From contig BEHM01000025.1 in the NCBI GenBank assembly GCA_002923315.1, forward strand, positions 1 to 50,077: DNA of 50,077 nt, in the 5' to 3' direction. The notes under the pieces are model-generated. The model was not told the origin of the DNA. It searched no databases and was given only the letters and a program-made list of their open reading frames with translations. Below, one piece after another: positions 16,138-24,305 of the stretch. This DNA comes from a bacterium HR10 (lineage in GTDB: Bacteria; Acidobacteriota; Blastocatellia; HR10). Position numbers and translations under genes: made by a program. Each line of letters starts with the position of its first letter. Within the stretch, counting starts at the first letter, position 1.

Positions 16138-16754
16138 TCTCGGATCCTCGCGAGGATCGTACTTCCGCCCAGGACGCGATCGCCCACGCGCACGAGGACT
16201 TCGACATCTGGCGGAAGAACGAGGTCCGTTCGGGAGCCGAATTTGATCACGCCGATGCGCTCCCCCTTGTGCACCAAGTCCCCCGCGCGCTTCCAGCACA
16301 CGATGCGGCGCGCCAAGATGCCCGCGATCTGTCGCAGGATCAGCTCCATGCGCTCCCCCACGATCCGAATCTCCGTCTGCTCGTTCTCCGCCGACGCTTC
16401 GGCTCGCATGGCCGGGAGGAAGCGGCCCGGGCGGTGATGAATGGCTACGATGCGCCCCGCCATCGGCGCGCGGTTCACATGCACATCAAACGGGGAGAGG
16501 AAGATCGAGAGGCGCACGGGGGAACGCGGATCGTTCGGATCGAGCGCCGTCAGAGCGACCACGCGGCCATCAGCCGGGGAGACGATGGCGCGCTCGTCAT
16601 CGGGGATCACCCGATCGGGATCACGAAAGAAGTACGCGAAAAAGAATGCCAGGCCGAGGCCCGCCAGGGACACGGGCCACAGATGCAGCCATGCGCCGAC
16701 AAGCGCCGGAAGCAGAGCCCCTATGATATACGGCCATCCTTCCCGGACGATCAC
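16134..16754 (-). CDS. psd: Phosphatidylserine decarboxylase, short soluble-tail type
   Basis: A 206-residue proenzyme of the short (PSD-related, archaeal/Acidobacteria-type) form. It has two N-terminal membrane segments (PYIIGALLPALVGAWLHLWP, GLGLAFFFAYFFRDP), then IFLSPFDVHVNRAP with the conserved His, and KFGSRTDLVLP. Self-cleavage at Gly-Ser in that last motif should create the pyruvoyl group. It decarboxylates phosphatidylserine to phosphatidylethanolamine. The GTG start follows GAGGAGG by 5 nt. It precedes pssA, so the second enzyme of the pathway is encoded first. Confidence 0.95.
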   Translation of the reverse strand: MIVREGWPYIIGALLPALVGAWLHLWPVSLAGLGLAFFFAYFFRDPDRVIPDDERAIVSPADGRVVALTALDPNDPRSPVRLSIFLSPFDVHVNRAPMAGRIVAIHHRPGRFLPAMRAEASAENEQTEIRIVGERMELILRQIAGILARRIVCWKRAGDLVHKGERIGVIKFGSRTDLVLPPDVEVLVRVGDRVLGGSTILARIRE

Positions 16755-16830
16755 GCTGTCCTCCTCATCGAGGAGGCGCTTGGGAGATACCCACCCGCAT
16801 CTCTCGGCACCTGCGATCGGCAGGCTCCCG

Positions 16831-17067
16831 CTACTTCAGCCCCATCTGCCGCTTGTAGCGATTGAGCATGGCTTCCATCTTGTCCTTGACGAGCAGCTTC
16901 TTCTTCTTCAAGATCGTCTCCTCCATCAACTCTTCCGGCGTGGGATAGGGGAGCGCGGTCAATTCGCTCAAACGCGCTTCGTACTGCTGATGTTCCAGGA
17001 CAAGAGCGCGAAACTCCGGATCAATCGCCATCAGGTGTTCCTTGAGAGACACGGAGTTGGCATTCAT
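16831..17067 (-). CDS. YdcH-like DUF465 small coiled-coil protein
   Basis: A 78-residue protein of the DUF465/YdcH family: LKEHLMAIDPEFRALVLEHQQYEARLSEL is the helical family core, and the charged second helix KKKKLLVKDKMEAMLNRYKRQMGL completes a helical hairpin. Its function is unknown in any organism I know of. A GGAGGGAGGGGG run stands immediately before the ATG. It is the first gene of a five-gene minus-strand unit (ydcH-like, psd, pssA, subtilase, small exported protein) behind the promoter at 17131-17159. Confidence 0.85.
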   Translation of the reverse strand: MNANSVSLKEHLMAIDPEFRALVLEHQQYEARLSELTALPYPTPEELMEETILKKKKLLVKDKMEAMLNRYKRQMGLK

Positions 17068-17130
17068 CCCCCTCCCTCCTCGTGAAGTGATCGCGGCTTC
17101 GCATCGTGCTCATCCTCATGCGCAGGGCGA

Positions 17131-17159
17131 ATCTTAGTACAAAATCCCGGCGGAGGCAA
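17131..17159 (-). promoter_or_regulatory. Promoter for the ydcH-psd-pssA unit
   Basis: TTGCCT (17159-17154), a 17-bp spacer and TAAGAT (17136-17131) on the minus strand, each matching consensus at four of six. It is the best candidate between the rimI remnant and the ydcH-like gene; the leader would be about 55 nt. Confidence 0.45.
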
Positions 17160-17178
17160 GGCGGCAGGGTGCGACCGC

Positions 17179-17228
17179 TCACGATGCTGCCGAATCCGCG
17201 AAGTCGCAGCGCATGAGGAGCGCGTCCT
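17179..17228 (-). pseudogene. Duplicated 3' end of rimI (second copy of the last 15 codons)
   Basis: Positions 17184-17228 match 18129-18173 at 43 of 45 bases. In the rimI frame this copy reads DALLMRCDFADSAAS and then a stop (17179-17181), against DALLMRCDFTDSAAC and a stop in the intact gene. Homology ends sharply at 17228. The same frame stays open further upstream (to about 17340) but has no start or known domain. The two copies enclose the PIN toxin-antitoxin cassette. This is either the original end of rimI, displaced by an insertion, or a tandem duplicate. Confidence 0.8.
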
Positions 17229-17317
17229 GCTTGGGGGCCACTGAGCGTTCAAGCGAAATAGGCGCATGGTGGAGAACGTCCTCCAGTGCTAGGCGGAGGG
17301 CCCGCTTCTTCTGGGGC

Positions 17318-17767
17318 TCATCGTGAGGGAAGCTCAGCCACCACTAAGACCTTGATCTCCGTCACGCGCTTGAGTGAGGCATCGTTGGTGAGAAAGGCAT
17401 CGCAGCCGGCGGCCAGCGCAGCAGCCAGTTGGAGGGCATCTGGGGTGCGCACGTTATACCGAGCGCGCAGGTCAGCTGCGCGCTCGGCCGCCGCGACGTC
17501 AAGGGGCACGATTTCAAAGTTGGCGCTCTGCAGCAGCAGGTCACGATATTCGAGCTGAAGCTCGCGTCTCCCTTGGCGAAGGGGATGAACGAGTACCTCA
17601 GTCAACGTGATCACTGAGGTCACCCCTGTGATGGTGCCGTCGGCGATGCGGCGAAAGACTTCCGTCATGACTGCGTCATACCGCGGGTGCGCCTTCACGA
17701 AGTAGATGATAGGCGCCGTATCCAATCCCAGTCGCGCCACGCCTGACAGGACATCATCCAAGCTCAT
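17318..17767 (-). CDS. PIN-domain ribonuclease toxin (VapC-like)
   Basis: A 149-residue PIN protein with all four expected acidic positions: LDTAPII (first Asp), TLTEVLVHP (Glu), RTPDALQLAAAL (Asp) and FLTNDASL (Asp). PIN toxins of this kind cut structured RNA. The ATG at 17767 overlaps the antitoxin stop in ATGA. The downstream 89 nt run into the duplicated rimI end. It differs from its surroundings in being the only apparently accessory gene pair in a housekeeping stretch. Confidence 0.88.
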   Translation of the reverse strand: MSLDDVLSGVARLGLDTAPIIYFVKAHPRYDAVMTEVFRRIADGTITGVTSVITLTEVLVHPLRQGRRELQLEYRDLLLQSANFEIVPLDVAAAERAADLRARYNVRTPDALQLAAALAAGCDAFLTNDASLKRVTEIKVLVVAELPSR

Positions 17768-18009
17768 GGCGAGCGATGATCCCATTCCCTCCTCAGCTCG
17801 GTGACGTACTCCTGAGCGTCAATTCCTTGCCAGAGGTCCGCTCCGAGCCCGTGCAGGTCCAGGATATTGCGCTTGGGCCTTTGACTCGACTCTGGTGACG
17901 GCGCGGCCAGATCCCCTGCGATCATCGCCAGGAGCCGCAGTCGCTCGGCGACCGGGAGTGGCTTGATGATGCGTTCGTAAATCTCTTCCGCCGTCGTAAC
18001 CATAGCCAT
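17764..18009 (-). CDS. Antitoxin partner of the PIN toxin
   Basis: An 81-residue protein. Its helical N-terminus (TTAEEIYERIIKPLPVAERLRLLAMIAGDL) resembles antitoxins that precede PIN toxins, and its C-terminus (NILDLHGLGADLWQGIDAQEYVTELRREWD) is the usual toxin-wrapping segment; I recall close relatives in cyanobacterial and Chloroflexi pairs. The ATG at 18009 follows GGAG by 4 nt. A weak promoter and an inverted repeat lie directly upstream, consistent with autoregulation. Confidence 0.82.
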   Translation of the reverse strand: MAMVTTAEEIYERIIKPLPVAERLRLLAMIAGDLAAPSPESSQRPKRNILDLHGLGADLWQGIDAQEYVTELRREWDHRSP

Positions 18010-18022
18010 TTGTCTCCGGCTC

Positions 18023-18046
18023 ACGATTCGACCCATGCTCAATCGT
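18023..18046. promoter_or_regulatory. Inverted repeat at the PIN cassette promoter (operator candidate)
   Basis: ACGATT (18023-18028) and AATCGT (18041-18046) form a 6-bp inverted repeat with a 12-nt spacer, so centres of the half-sites are about 18 bp apart. It overlaps the -10 and start of transcription of the cassette promoter and lies 13 nt before the antitoxin start. Confidence 0.4.
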
Positions 18047-18070
18047 AAGAGAAGCTCTCAGGGGAGGCAA
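18042..18070 (-). promoter_or_regulatory. Promoter for the antitoxin-PIN cassette
   Basis: TTGCCT (18070-18065), a 17-bp spacer and TACGAT (18047-18042) on the minus strand, four of six matches each. It lies between the rimI stop and the antitoxin, so the cassette can be transcribed independently of tsaB-rimI. Confidence 0.45.
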
Positions 18071-18123
18071 GAAGAGAGAGGGGATTCGGGAGGAGCTGAG
18101 GAAATGGCTCAAGGCGTGGTCTG

Positions 18124-18630
18124 TCAGCATGCTGCCGAATCGGTGAAGTCGCAGCGCATGAGGAGCGCGTCCTCTGGCGGATCGGCATAATAGTTCGTGC
18201 GACGATGAATGATGCGGAACCCGAGCTGGTGGTAGAGGCGTTGGGCGGCGAGATTGGAGGCGCGCACCTCCAGCAGGGCGCACCGTGCTCCGCGCGCTTC
18301 GGCCTGCGCGCGCCCCTCGCGGAGCAGCGCGCGCGCGATCCCCTGGCGACGGAACTGCGGGTGTGTCGCCAGATTGTGGATGTGCCATTCGTCGAGCACG
18401 AGCGTGGAGCAGAGGAAACCGAGGACGCGGCGGGAGAGGGGGGGCTCCACGGGGCGCGCGACCAGGAGGATCGAACGTTCGGGCAAAGCGAGTTCGCGCG
18501 CGTACCCTCGATAGCCCCACCGGCTCAAGCCGGAGAGCTCTTCGATCTCGACCACTTCCGGCAGATCGTCCTCGCGCATGCCGTCAATCCGGAAGCGGAT
18601 CGGGGCGCGATCGCCATCGGACTTCCGCAT
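18124..18630 (-). CDS. rimI: Ribosomal-protein alanine N-acetyltransferase
   Basis: A 168-residue GNAT enzyme that should acetylate the N-terminal alanine of a ribosomal protein. RRQGIARALL is the acetyl-CoA-binding motif A, LEVRASNLAAQRLYHQLGF is motif B, and HNLATHP precedes them. The ATG at 18630 is needed to include the first beta strand (IRFRIDGM). It starts 47 nt inside tsaB, as these two genes often overlap or adjoin. The final 15 codons lie within a 45-bp sequence repeated at 17184-17228 on the other side of the PIN cassette; the gene itself is complete. Confidence 0.9.
   Translation of the reverse strand: MRKSDGDRAPIRFRIDGMREDDLPEVVEIEELSGLSRWGYRGYARELALPERSILLVARPVEPPLSRRVLGFLCSTLVLDEWHIHNLATHPQFRRQGIARALLREGRAQAEARGARCALLEVRASNLAAQRLYHQLGFRIIHRRTNYYADPPEDALLMRCDFTDSAAC
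18129..18173. repeat. 45-bp direct repeat, copy inside rimI (partner at 17184-17228)
   Basis: The copy begins ATGCTGCCGAATC and ends GAGCGCGTCCT. It differs from its partner at two bases only, both inside codons near the stop. The copies are 945 bp apart in the same orientation and flank the toxin-antitoxin genes. The arrangement resembles attachment-site or target duplications at gene 3' ends, but no integrase gene lies between them. Confidence 0.85.
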
Positions 18631-19360
18631 CGGAGGGCCTCACATAGAGGGCATCGAGTGTCGCCCCTTCGGGCACGGCTTCTTTCGGGAATCGGCGCGC
18701 GGCGAGCGCGGCGACGGCCGGGGCGAGGAACGTCGGGCGCTGCAGGAGCGTCCATCCGCGCGCGTGAAGCGGGGCATGGGTGAGGGAGGCGAGCGTTCGC
18801 CCGATCCGCTGCCCCGCTTCTTCGAGCGCCCGGAGGAGCGAAGCCGTGGCGTCGCAGACGAAGACGAGCGGATCGTCTTCCAGCGAAGCGACCAGAACAT
18901 CCGGCCGCACCAGACGTGGTTCGCTGAGGGCGCTGAGTGTGCCATCGGGGGCGAGCCGGAAGAGCTGCGCGTACAGATCGCCGCGCAAGGCATCGCGACA
19001 CGCGCAAATGATTCCGCTCACGCCGGCGCTGTAGGCCAGGGCCTCGAGCGCGCCGATCCCGACCACCGGTTTGGCGAGTGCATGCGCGAGCCCTTGAACC
19101 GACGCGATCCCCACGCGCACGCCGGTGAAGGAACCGGGGCCAACAGCGACGGCAAACAGGGCGATCTGTTCGAGCGCGACCTCGGCGCGACGGAGGAGCA
19201 GATCCACATCCTCATGAAGCTTCTGCGAGTGGGCCCCCGGGCGCCAGCTCCCGAGAACGGCCAGCAGCTCCGATCCGCGCTGCAGGGCTACGCTCCCGCG
19301 CTCGGAGGTCGTATCCACGGCCAGGATCAGCGGCGCATCATCGGTGGGAATCGCCATCAT
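18584..19360 (-). CDS. tsaB: tRNA threonylcarbamoyladenosine biosynthesis protein TsaB
   Basis: A 258-residue ASKHA-fold protein, partner of TsaD in making t6A37 of tRNA. LILAVDTTSERGSVAL, HSQKLHEDVDLLL, VAVGPGSFTGVRVGIA and GLAHALAKPVVG are its hallmark segments. The C-terminal half is more divergent and Ala/Arg-rich, as usual. Two adjacent ATG codons open the gene; I use the first. It is divergent from mutS and overlaps rimI, a common pairing of the tsaB-rimI-tsaD neighbourhood; tsaD is not in the window. Confidence 0.93.
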   Translation of the reverse strand: MMAIPTDDAPLILAVDTTSERGSVALQRGSELLAVLGSWRPGAHSQKLHEDVDLLLRRAEVALEQIALFAVAVGPGSFTGVRVGIASVQGLAHALAKPVVGIGALEALAYSAGVSGIICACRDALRGDLYAQLFRLAPDGTLSALSEPRLVRPDVLVASLEDDPLVFVCDATASLLRALEEAGQRIGRTLASLTHAPLHARGWTLLQRPTFLAPAVAALAARRFPKEAVPEGATLDALYVRPSDAEVRWRSRPDPLPD

Positions 19361-19385
19361 CGCTCACGCTCTGAGAATCGCTCAT

Positions 19386-19415
19386 TTGACACGTGCAACG
19401 GGCCAATTATATATT
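19386..19415 (+). promoter_or_regulatory. Promoter for mutS
   Basis: TTGACA (19386-19391), an 18-bp spacer and TATATT (19410-19415). The AT-rich block allows TATATA at 19408 as a 16-bp alternative. It lies in the tsaB/mutS divergent region, leaving a leader of about 80 nt. Confidence 0.65.
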
Positions 19416-19502
19416 CTGCATGCCTATGGGGACAATGGACGCGCGCGTGAGGCGAATCACGGGGCAGGTCTCCGAAGCGCGCGGGATTCGGGGGAGGTTC
19501 CC

Positions 19503-22172
19503 ATGAATCGCGGCTCGCTCACGCCGATGCTCAAGCAGTATCACGAGATCAAGCGGCGCTATCCGGGCACGTTGCTCTTTTTTCGACTGGGCGATTTCTA
19601 CGAGCTCTTCTATGAGGATGCCATCATCGGGGCGCGGGAGTTGGAGATCACGCTGACGGCGCGGCACAAGGAGCGGGGAGCGCCCGTGCCCATGTGCGGA
19701 GTGCCGCATCATGCCGTCATGGGGTATATCGCGAAGCTCATTCGCAAGGGGTATCGCGTCGCCCTCTGCGATCAGATCGAGGAGCCGACCAGTTCCACGA
19801 AGCTGGTTCGGCGAGAGGTCGTGCGGATCATCACCCCCGGCACGGTCCTGGACGGCCAACTGTTGGAGGCGAGCGAGAACAATTATCTGGCGGCCGTGTG
19901 TGGGATGGCCGACGCGGCGGCGGCGGGCTTTCTCGATCTCTCGACCGGGGAATTTGTCGTCACCGAATTCACGGGGGAGCGGGCGTGGGAGCAGCTGCTG
20001 GAGCAGATGGAGGCCTTCGCGCCACGAGAGGTCCTCTATCCGAAAGCGCTCGAGCCGCTCTTGAACGCGTATCGGCCGCGCGAGATGGTCCCTTCCGAGG
20101 AGGGGGTGGATCGTGAGCGTCCCATCGTCAGCACGGTCTTGGACCGGGCCACGCGGACGCCGCTCGAGGATTGGGTCTTCGACTTCGCCTATGCGCACGC
20201 TCTGCTGTGTGAGCATTTCGGAGTTTCGACGCTCGAGGGCTTCGATCTCGTGGGACATGATCTGGCTGTGCGGGCGGCCGGGGCGGTGCTCCACTACGTG
20301 CGTGAAACGCAGCGCGCGCAGGCGGCGCACATCACCGGCCTCTCGTTCTTTCGTCCGGCGGACTTCATGATCCTGGACCCGACGACGGTTCGGAATCTGG
20401 AGCTGGTGGAGGCTTTGGACGGCTCGCGCGAGTACACGCTTTTCGCCGTGTTGAATGCGACGGAGACGGCCATGGGGGCGCGATTGTTGCGGCAGTGGAT
20501 CTTGCGCCCATGTGCTCGGCTGGCCGAGATCACGGCGCGGCTGGATGCCGTCGAGGAGCTGGTGCGCCGCACGGTGTGGCGAGATCAGGTGCGCGCGCGC
20601 CTGAAGCGGGTTCAGGACCTGGAGCGCCTGCTGGCGCGCGTGAACATGGGGACGGCCACCCCACGTGATCTCGTCGCCGTGCGTCAGAGTCTGGCCGTCG
20701 TGCCGGAGGTGAAGGAGCTGTTGCGAGACGCCGAAGCGTCGCTTCTGCACGTGCTGCGGGAGAGCCTGGATGAGTTGTCGGATGTGCGCGCTCTCCTGGA
20801 GGCGGCGCTGGTTGAGAACCCGCCGGCGACCTTCGGTGAGGGGCCGACGATCCGCAGCGGCTTCCACGCCGAATTGGACGAATTGCGCGCCCTGGCCACC
20901 GATGGCAAGAGCTATATCGCCCAACTGGAGCAGCGGGAGCGGATCCGAACGGGTATCCCTTCGCTCAAGGTGAGGTTCAATCAGGTCTTCGGCTATTTCA
21001 TCGAAGTGAGCAAGGCGAATCTCCATCTGGTGCCGCCCGAGTACGAACGGAAGCAGACGCTGGTCGGGGCCGAACGCTTCACGATGCCGGAGCTGAAGGA
21101 GTACGAGGCGAAGGTCCTCGGGGCTGAGGAACGCATCCTCCAACTGGAACGGGAGCTGTTTCTGAGGGTGCGCGAGGAGGTCGCGCGGGCGACGCGGCGC
21201 CTGCAGGCGACGGCCCGCGCGCTGGCGCATCTGGATGTCTTGGCGGCTTTGGCGGAGACGGCCGTCCGTCGCCACTACCGGCGTCCTGTGGTGACCGAGG
21301 GCGATGAGATTGACATTCGCGCCGGGCGCCATCCGGTCGTCGAGGCGCAATTGGGCCGATTCGTCCCGAACGATCTCCACATGAACAACACGACCGATCG
21401 GGTGCTCATCATCACGGGGCCGAACATGGGGGGCAAGAGTGTCTATTTGCGTCAGGCGGCGCTCATCTGTCTGATGGCGCAGATGGGGTCGTTCGTCCCG
21501 GCCGAAGAGGCGCGCTTGGGCCTGGTGGATCGCATCTTCACGCGCGTGGGATCATCGGACAGCGTCGCGGGCGGACGCTCGACGTTCATGATGGAGATGA
21601 TCGAGACGGCGAAGATTCTGAACACGGCCACGCCGCGGAGCCTCGTCTTATTGGATGAGGTGGGGCGCGGGACGGCCACCTTTGATGGGCTCTCGATCGC
21701 ATGGGCCGTGGTCGAGTATCTGCACAACAATGCCAATCATGCGGCCAAGACGCTCTTCGCCACGCACTACCATGAGCTGACGGAGCTGGCGCGTGTCCTG
21801 CCCGGGGTGAGGAATTATCAGGTCCTGGTCAAGGAGGCCAAGGGGGAGATCCTCTTCCTGCACCGGGTCGTCGAGGGGAGTGCGAACAAATCCTACGGGA
21901 TTGAGGTCGCGCGATTGGCGGGGCTGCCGCGGTCGGTGATCGCGCGCGCCCGGGAGATTCTGGAGAACCTGGAGGCGAACGAGCTGGATCCCCTGGGGCG
22001 GCCGCGGCTGGTCGAGCATTTGCCCGGTCGAGAGGGGTGGAAACGCCAACCCTCGCTCTTTGAGACCGCCCAGCGCTCGCTTCTGGACGAGCTGCGCGCT
22101 CTGGATGTGGAGCGGCTCTCCCCGGAGGAAGCAAAGCGGTGGCTTCAGCACGCCAAGCAGAGGCTCCTCTGA
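19503..22172 (+). CDS. mutS: DNA mismatch repair ATPase MutS
   Basis: An 889-residue mismatch sensor. The N-terminal domain has the mismatch-contacting motif (FFRLGDFYELF; Phe-x-Glu is FYE), followed by connector, core and clamp domains. The ATPase has Walker A GPNMGGKS near residue 640, Walker B in VLLDEVGRGTATFDG and the signature around VAGGRSTFMMEM. The C-terminus carries the dimerisation segment. GGGGGAGG just before the ATG at 19503 selects this start; the frame is open further upstream but crosses the promoter. No mutL lies nearby. Confidence 0.97.
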   Translation: MNRGSLTPMLKQYHEIKRRYPGTLLFFRLGDFYELFYEDAIIGARELEITLTARHKERGAPVPMCGVPHHAVMGYIAKLIRKGYRVALCDQIEEPTSSTKLVRREVVRIITPGTVLDGQLLEASENNYLAAVCGMADAAAAGFLDLSTGEFVVTEFTGERAWEQLLEQMEAFAPREVLYPKALEPLLNAYRPREMVPSEEGVDRERPIVSTVLDRATRTPLEDWVFDFAYAHALLCEHFGVSTLEGFDLVGHDLAVRAAGAVLHYVRETQRAQAAHITGLSFFRPADFMILDPTTVRNLELVEALDGSREYTLFAVLNATETAMGARLLRQWILRPCARLAEITARLDAVEELVRRTVWRDQVRARLKRVQDLERLLARVNMGTATPRDLVAVRQSLAVVPEVKELLRDAEASLLHVLRESLDELSDVRALLEAALVENPPATFGEGPTIRSGFHAELDELRALATDGKSYIAQLEQRERIRTGIPSLKVRFNQVFGYFIEVSKANLHLVPPEYERKQTLVGAERFTMPELKEYEAKVLGAEERILQLERELFLRVREEVARATRRLQATARALAHLDVLAALAETAVRRHYRRPVVTEGDEIDIRAGRHPVVEAQLGRFVPNDLHMNNTTDRVLIITGPNMGGKSVYLRQAALICLMAQMGSFVPAEEARLGLVDRIFTRVGSSDSVAGGRSTFMMEMIETAKILNTATPRSLVLLDEVGRGTATFDGLSIAWAVVEYLHNNANHAAKTLFATHYHELTELARVLPGVRNYQVLVKEAKGEILFLHRVVEGSANKSYGIEVARLAGLPRSVIARAREILENLEANELDPLGRPRLVEHLPGREGWKRQPSLFETAQRSLLDELRALDVERLSPEEAKRWLQHAKQRLL

Positions 22173-22213
22173 GTCGCGCTCGGAGGCTCGAAGCGCCGGA
22201 GGGCGAGTGGCTG

Positions 22214-22222
22214 TGATAGAAT
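22214..22222 (+). promoter_or_regulatory. Extended -10 promoter for fur-guaA
   Basis: TGA TAGAAT carries a TGn extension and a hexamer with five of six consensus bases; no -35 is visible. It lies between mutS and the Fur-family gene and leaves a leader of about 13 nt. Confidence 0.45.
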
Positions 22223-22241
22223 ATGCGCGAGGAGATCGCCG

Positions 22242-22754
22242 ATGACCGGATCGAAGACGAAGGCGCCGCGCGTTTCGGCGTCGGCGGCGAAGACGGCCGC
22301 CTCCGAGGAGCGTCCGGAGAAACGCCTCTTCTACGAGTATCTGCGTCGGAAGGGGTTGAAGCGCACGGCGCAGCGCGATCTCATCCTGGAGACGTTCCTG
22401 GAGAGCGAGAAGCACATCACGAGTGAGGATCTCTATCGGAAGGTGCGGGAGCGCGATCCGACCGTCGGGTTCACGACGGTCTATCGCACGCTCAAGCTGC
22501 TCACCGAGTGCGGGATCGCCCGCTCCATGCAGCTCGGGGATCGCTACACGCACTACGAGCGGGGACTGGACGAGCAGCATCACGATCACCTCATCTGCAT
22601 CGAGTGCGGGGGGATTACGGAGTTCTTCAGCCAGCAACTGGAGAACATCCAGGCCGAGGTCGTGCGGCGGCACGGCTTTCAGATGGTGGATCACAGTCTG
22701 CGCATTTGGGGGATTTGTCGGGAATGTCAGCGGAAGCGCGCTTCTCAGAGATGA
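22242..22754 (+). CDS. Fur-family metal-dependent transcriptional regulator
   Basis: A 170-residue repressor. A basic N-terminal extension of about 27 residues ([19 protein letters not shown]) precedes the winged helix ([28 protein letters not shown], with [13 protein letters not shown] as recognition helix). The dimer/metal domain has [11 protein letters not shown] and GICRECQ, supplying the histidines and the two CxxC pairs of the structural zinc site. Fur, Zur and PerR cannot be separated by eye. The stop overlaps the guaA start in ATGA, an unusual partner. GGAGA lies about 7 nt before the ATG. Confidence 0.9.
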   Translation: MTGSKTKAPRVSASAAKTAASEERPEKRLFYEYLRRKGLKRTAQRDLILETFLESEKHITSEDLYRKVRERDPTVGFTTVYRTLKLLTECGIARSMQLGDRYTHYERGLDEQHHDHLICIECGGITEFFSQQLENIQAEVVRRHGFQMVDHSLRIWGICRECQRKRASQR

Positions 22755-24298
22755 GGACGGAGTCGAGTCCCTCGGAGGTCGTCCTCGTCCTGGACTTCGG
22801 TTCGCAGTACACGCAGTTGATCAGTCGGCGTGTGCGCGAATTGGGCGTGTATTCGGAGATCGTGCCCTTTCATCTCCCTCTTGAGCGCATCCGAGAGCGG
22901 CGGCCGCGCGCGCTCATCCTCTCCGGGGGACCGAGATCGGTCTACGAGGAGGGGGCGCCGCGTTGCGATCCGGCGCTGTGGGACCTGGGGATTCCCGTGC
23001 TCGGCATCTGCTATGGCGTGCAATTGATGGCGCACGTGCTGGGCGGGCGCGTCGTTCCCTCGGAGCGACGGGAATACGGGGCGGCGCGCCTGGAGGTGGT
23101 GGGCGAGAGTCCGCTCTTCGCCGGACTGCCGCGCGAGATGACCGTGTGGATGAGCCACGGCGATGAGGTGCAGCAGCCGCCGGAGGGATTTCAGGTTCTG
23201 GCGCGCACGGAGCGGGCTCTGGGGGCTATCGCTCACCCGGAGCGTCGGCTCTACGGCGTGCAGTTTCATCCCGAGGTCGCCCATACCCCGCATGGGCGGG
23301 AGATCCTGCGGCGTTTCCTCTTCGACATCGCCGGATGTCGCGGTCAGTGGCGCTTGAGCGCGTTCATCGAGTCGGCCATCGAGCGGATGCGCAAGGAGGT
23401 GGGATCGGGGCGCGCGCTGTGCGCGCTCTCTGGTGGCGTGGATTCCTCGGTGGCGGCCGCGTTGGCGGCACGTGCGCTCGGCCCGCGCTTGATCTGTCTC
23501 TTCGTGGACAATGGCCTGCTGCGCCGGGGAGAGTTCGAGGAGGTGCTTCGTCTCTATGAGAGCATGGGGTTGCGCGTGCACGGCGTGCGCGCTGGAGAGC
23601 GCTTCCTGCGCCGACTGCGCGGGGTCACCGATCCTGAGGAGAAGCGGAAGATCATCGGCGCGGAATTCATCGCCGTCTTCCGAGAGGAAGCGGCGCGCTT
23701 CGGCCCTGTGGAGTTCCTCGTGCAGGGGACGACCTATCCCGATGTGATCGAGTCCACGTCGGTCAAAGGCCCATCGGCGGTCATCAAGAGCCACCACAAT
23801 GTGGGGGGCTTGCCCGAGCAGCTCGGCTTCCGATTGCTCGAGCCCTTGCGCGAGTTGTTCAAAGACGAGGTGCGCGAGGTGGGGCGGCACCTGGGCGTTC
23901 CGCGAGAGATCCTGGAGCGACATCCGTTCCCCGGTCCCGGCTTGGCCGTGCGGGTGCTCGGCGAGGTCACCCCGGAGCGTGTGGAGCTTGTGCGCGCGGC
24001 TGACGCGATCGTCCTCGAGGAGATTCGGCGCGCGGGGCTCTACGAGCAGGTGTGGCAGGCGTTCGCCGTTCTGCTTCCGGTTCGCAGCGTCGGCGTCATG
24101 GGTGATGAGCGCACGTATGAGCAGACGATCGCCATTCGCGTCGTCAGCAGTGTGGATGGGATGACGGCCGATTGGGTCCGCCTGCCCCATGAGGTCCTCG
24201 AACGGATGGCCAATCGCATCATCTCCGAAGTGCGGGGGGTCAATCGCGTCGTCTACGACATCAGCTCGAAGCCGCCGAGCACGATCGAATGGGAGTGA
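22751..24298 (+). CDS. guaA: GMP synthase (glutamine-hydrolysing)
   Basis: A 515-residue enzyme converting XMP to GMP. The class I amidotransferase domain starts [21 protein letters not shown] and has Cys87 (GICYGVQLM) and the His/Glu of FHPEVAHTP. The ATP-pyrophosphatase has [12 protein letters not shown], and the C-terminal dimerisation domain ends IEWE. The ATG at 22751 overlaps the fur stop (ATGA) and gives the normal length; an upstream in-frame ATG would extend into fur without a better ribosome site. The stop is 7 nt from the convergent tyrA stop. Confidence 0.97.
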   Translation: MRTESSPSEVVLVLDFGSQYTQLISRRVRELGVYSEIVPFHLPLERIRERRPRALILSGGPRSVYEEGAPRCDPALWDLGIPVLGICYGVQLMAHVLGGRVVPSERREYGAARLEVVGESPLFAGLPREMTVWMSHGDEVQQPPEGFQVLARTERALGAIAHPERRLYGVQFHPEVAHTPHGREILRRFLFDIAGCRGQWRLSAFIESAIERMRKEVGSGRALCALSGGVDSSVAAALAARALGPRLICLFVDNGLLRRGEFEEVLRLYESMGLRVHGVRAGERFLRRLRGVTDPEEKRKIIGAEFIAVFREEAARFGPVEFLVQGTTYPDVIESTSVKGPSAVIKSHHNVGGLPEQLGFRLLEPLRELFKDEVREVGRHLGVPREILERHPFPGPGLAVRVLGEVTPERVELVRAADAIVLEEIRRAGLYEQVWQAFAVLLPVRSVGVMGDERTYEQTIAIRVVSSVDGMTADWVRLPHEVLERMANRIISEVRGVNRVVYDISSKPPSTIEWE

Positions 24299-24305
24299 CT
24301 GTCGG

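Noticed and set aside
15120-16437. Plus-strand frames opposite pssA and psd (for example 15646-16437)
   Set aside because: Both minus-strand genes have full active-site motifs and ATGA coupling; the plus-strand frames have none.
17064-17267. Minus-strand 67-codon frame between the PIN toxin and the ydcH-like gene
   Set aside because: It runs through the rimI remnant in another frame and across the promoter and start of the ydcH-like gene; no ribosome site or domain.
19407-21380. Minus-strand open frame of 657 codons opposite mutS
   Set aside because: It is a shadow of mutS: low-complexity Arg/Gln/His composition and no ribosome site, while mutS is unmistakable on the plus strand.
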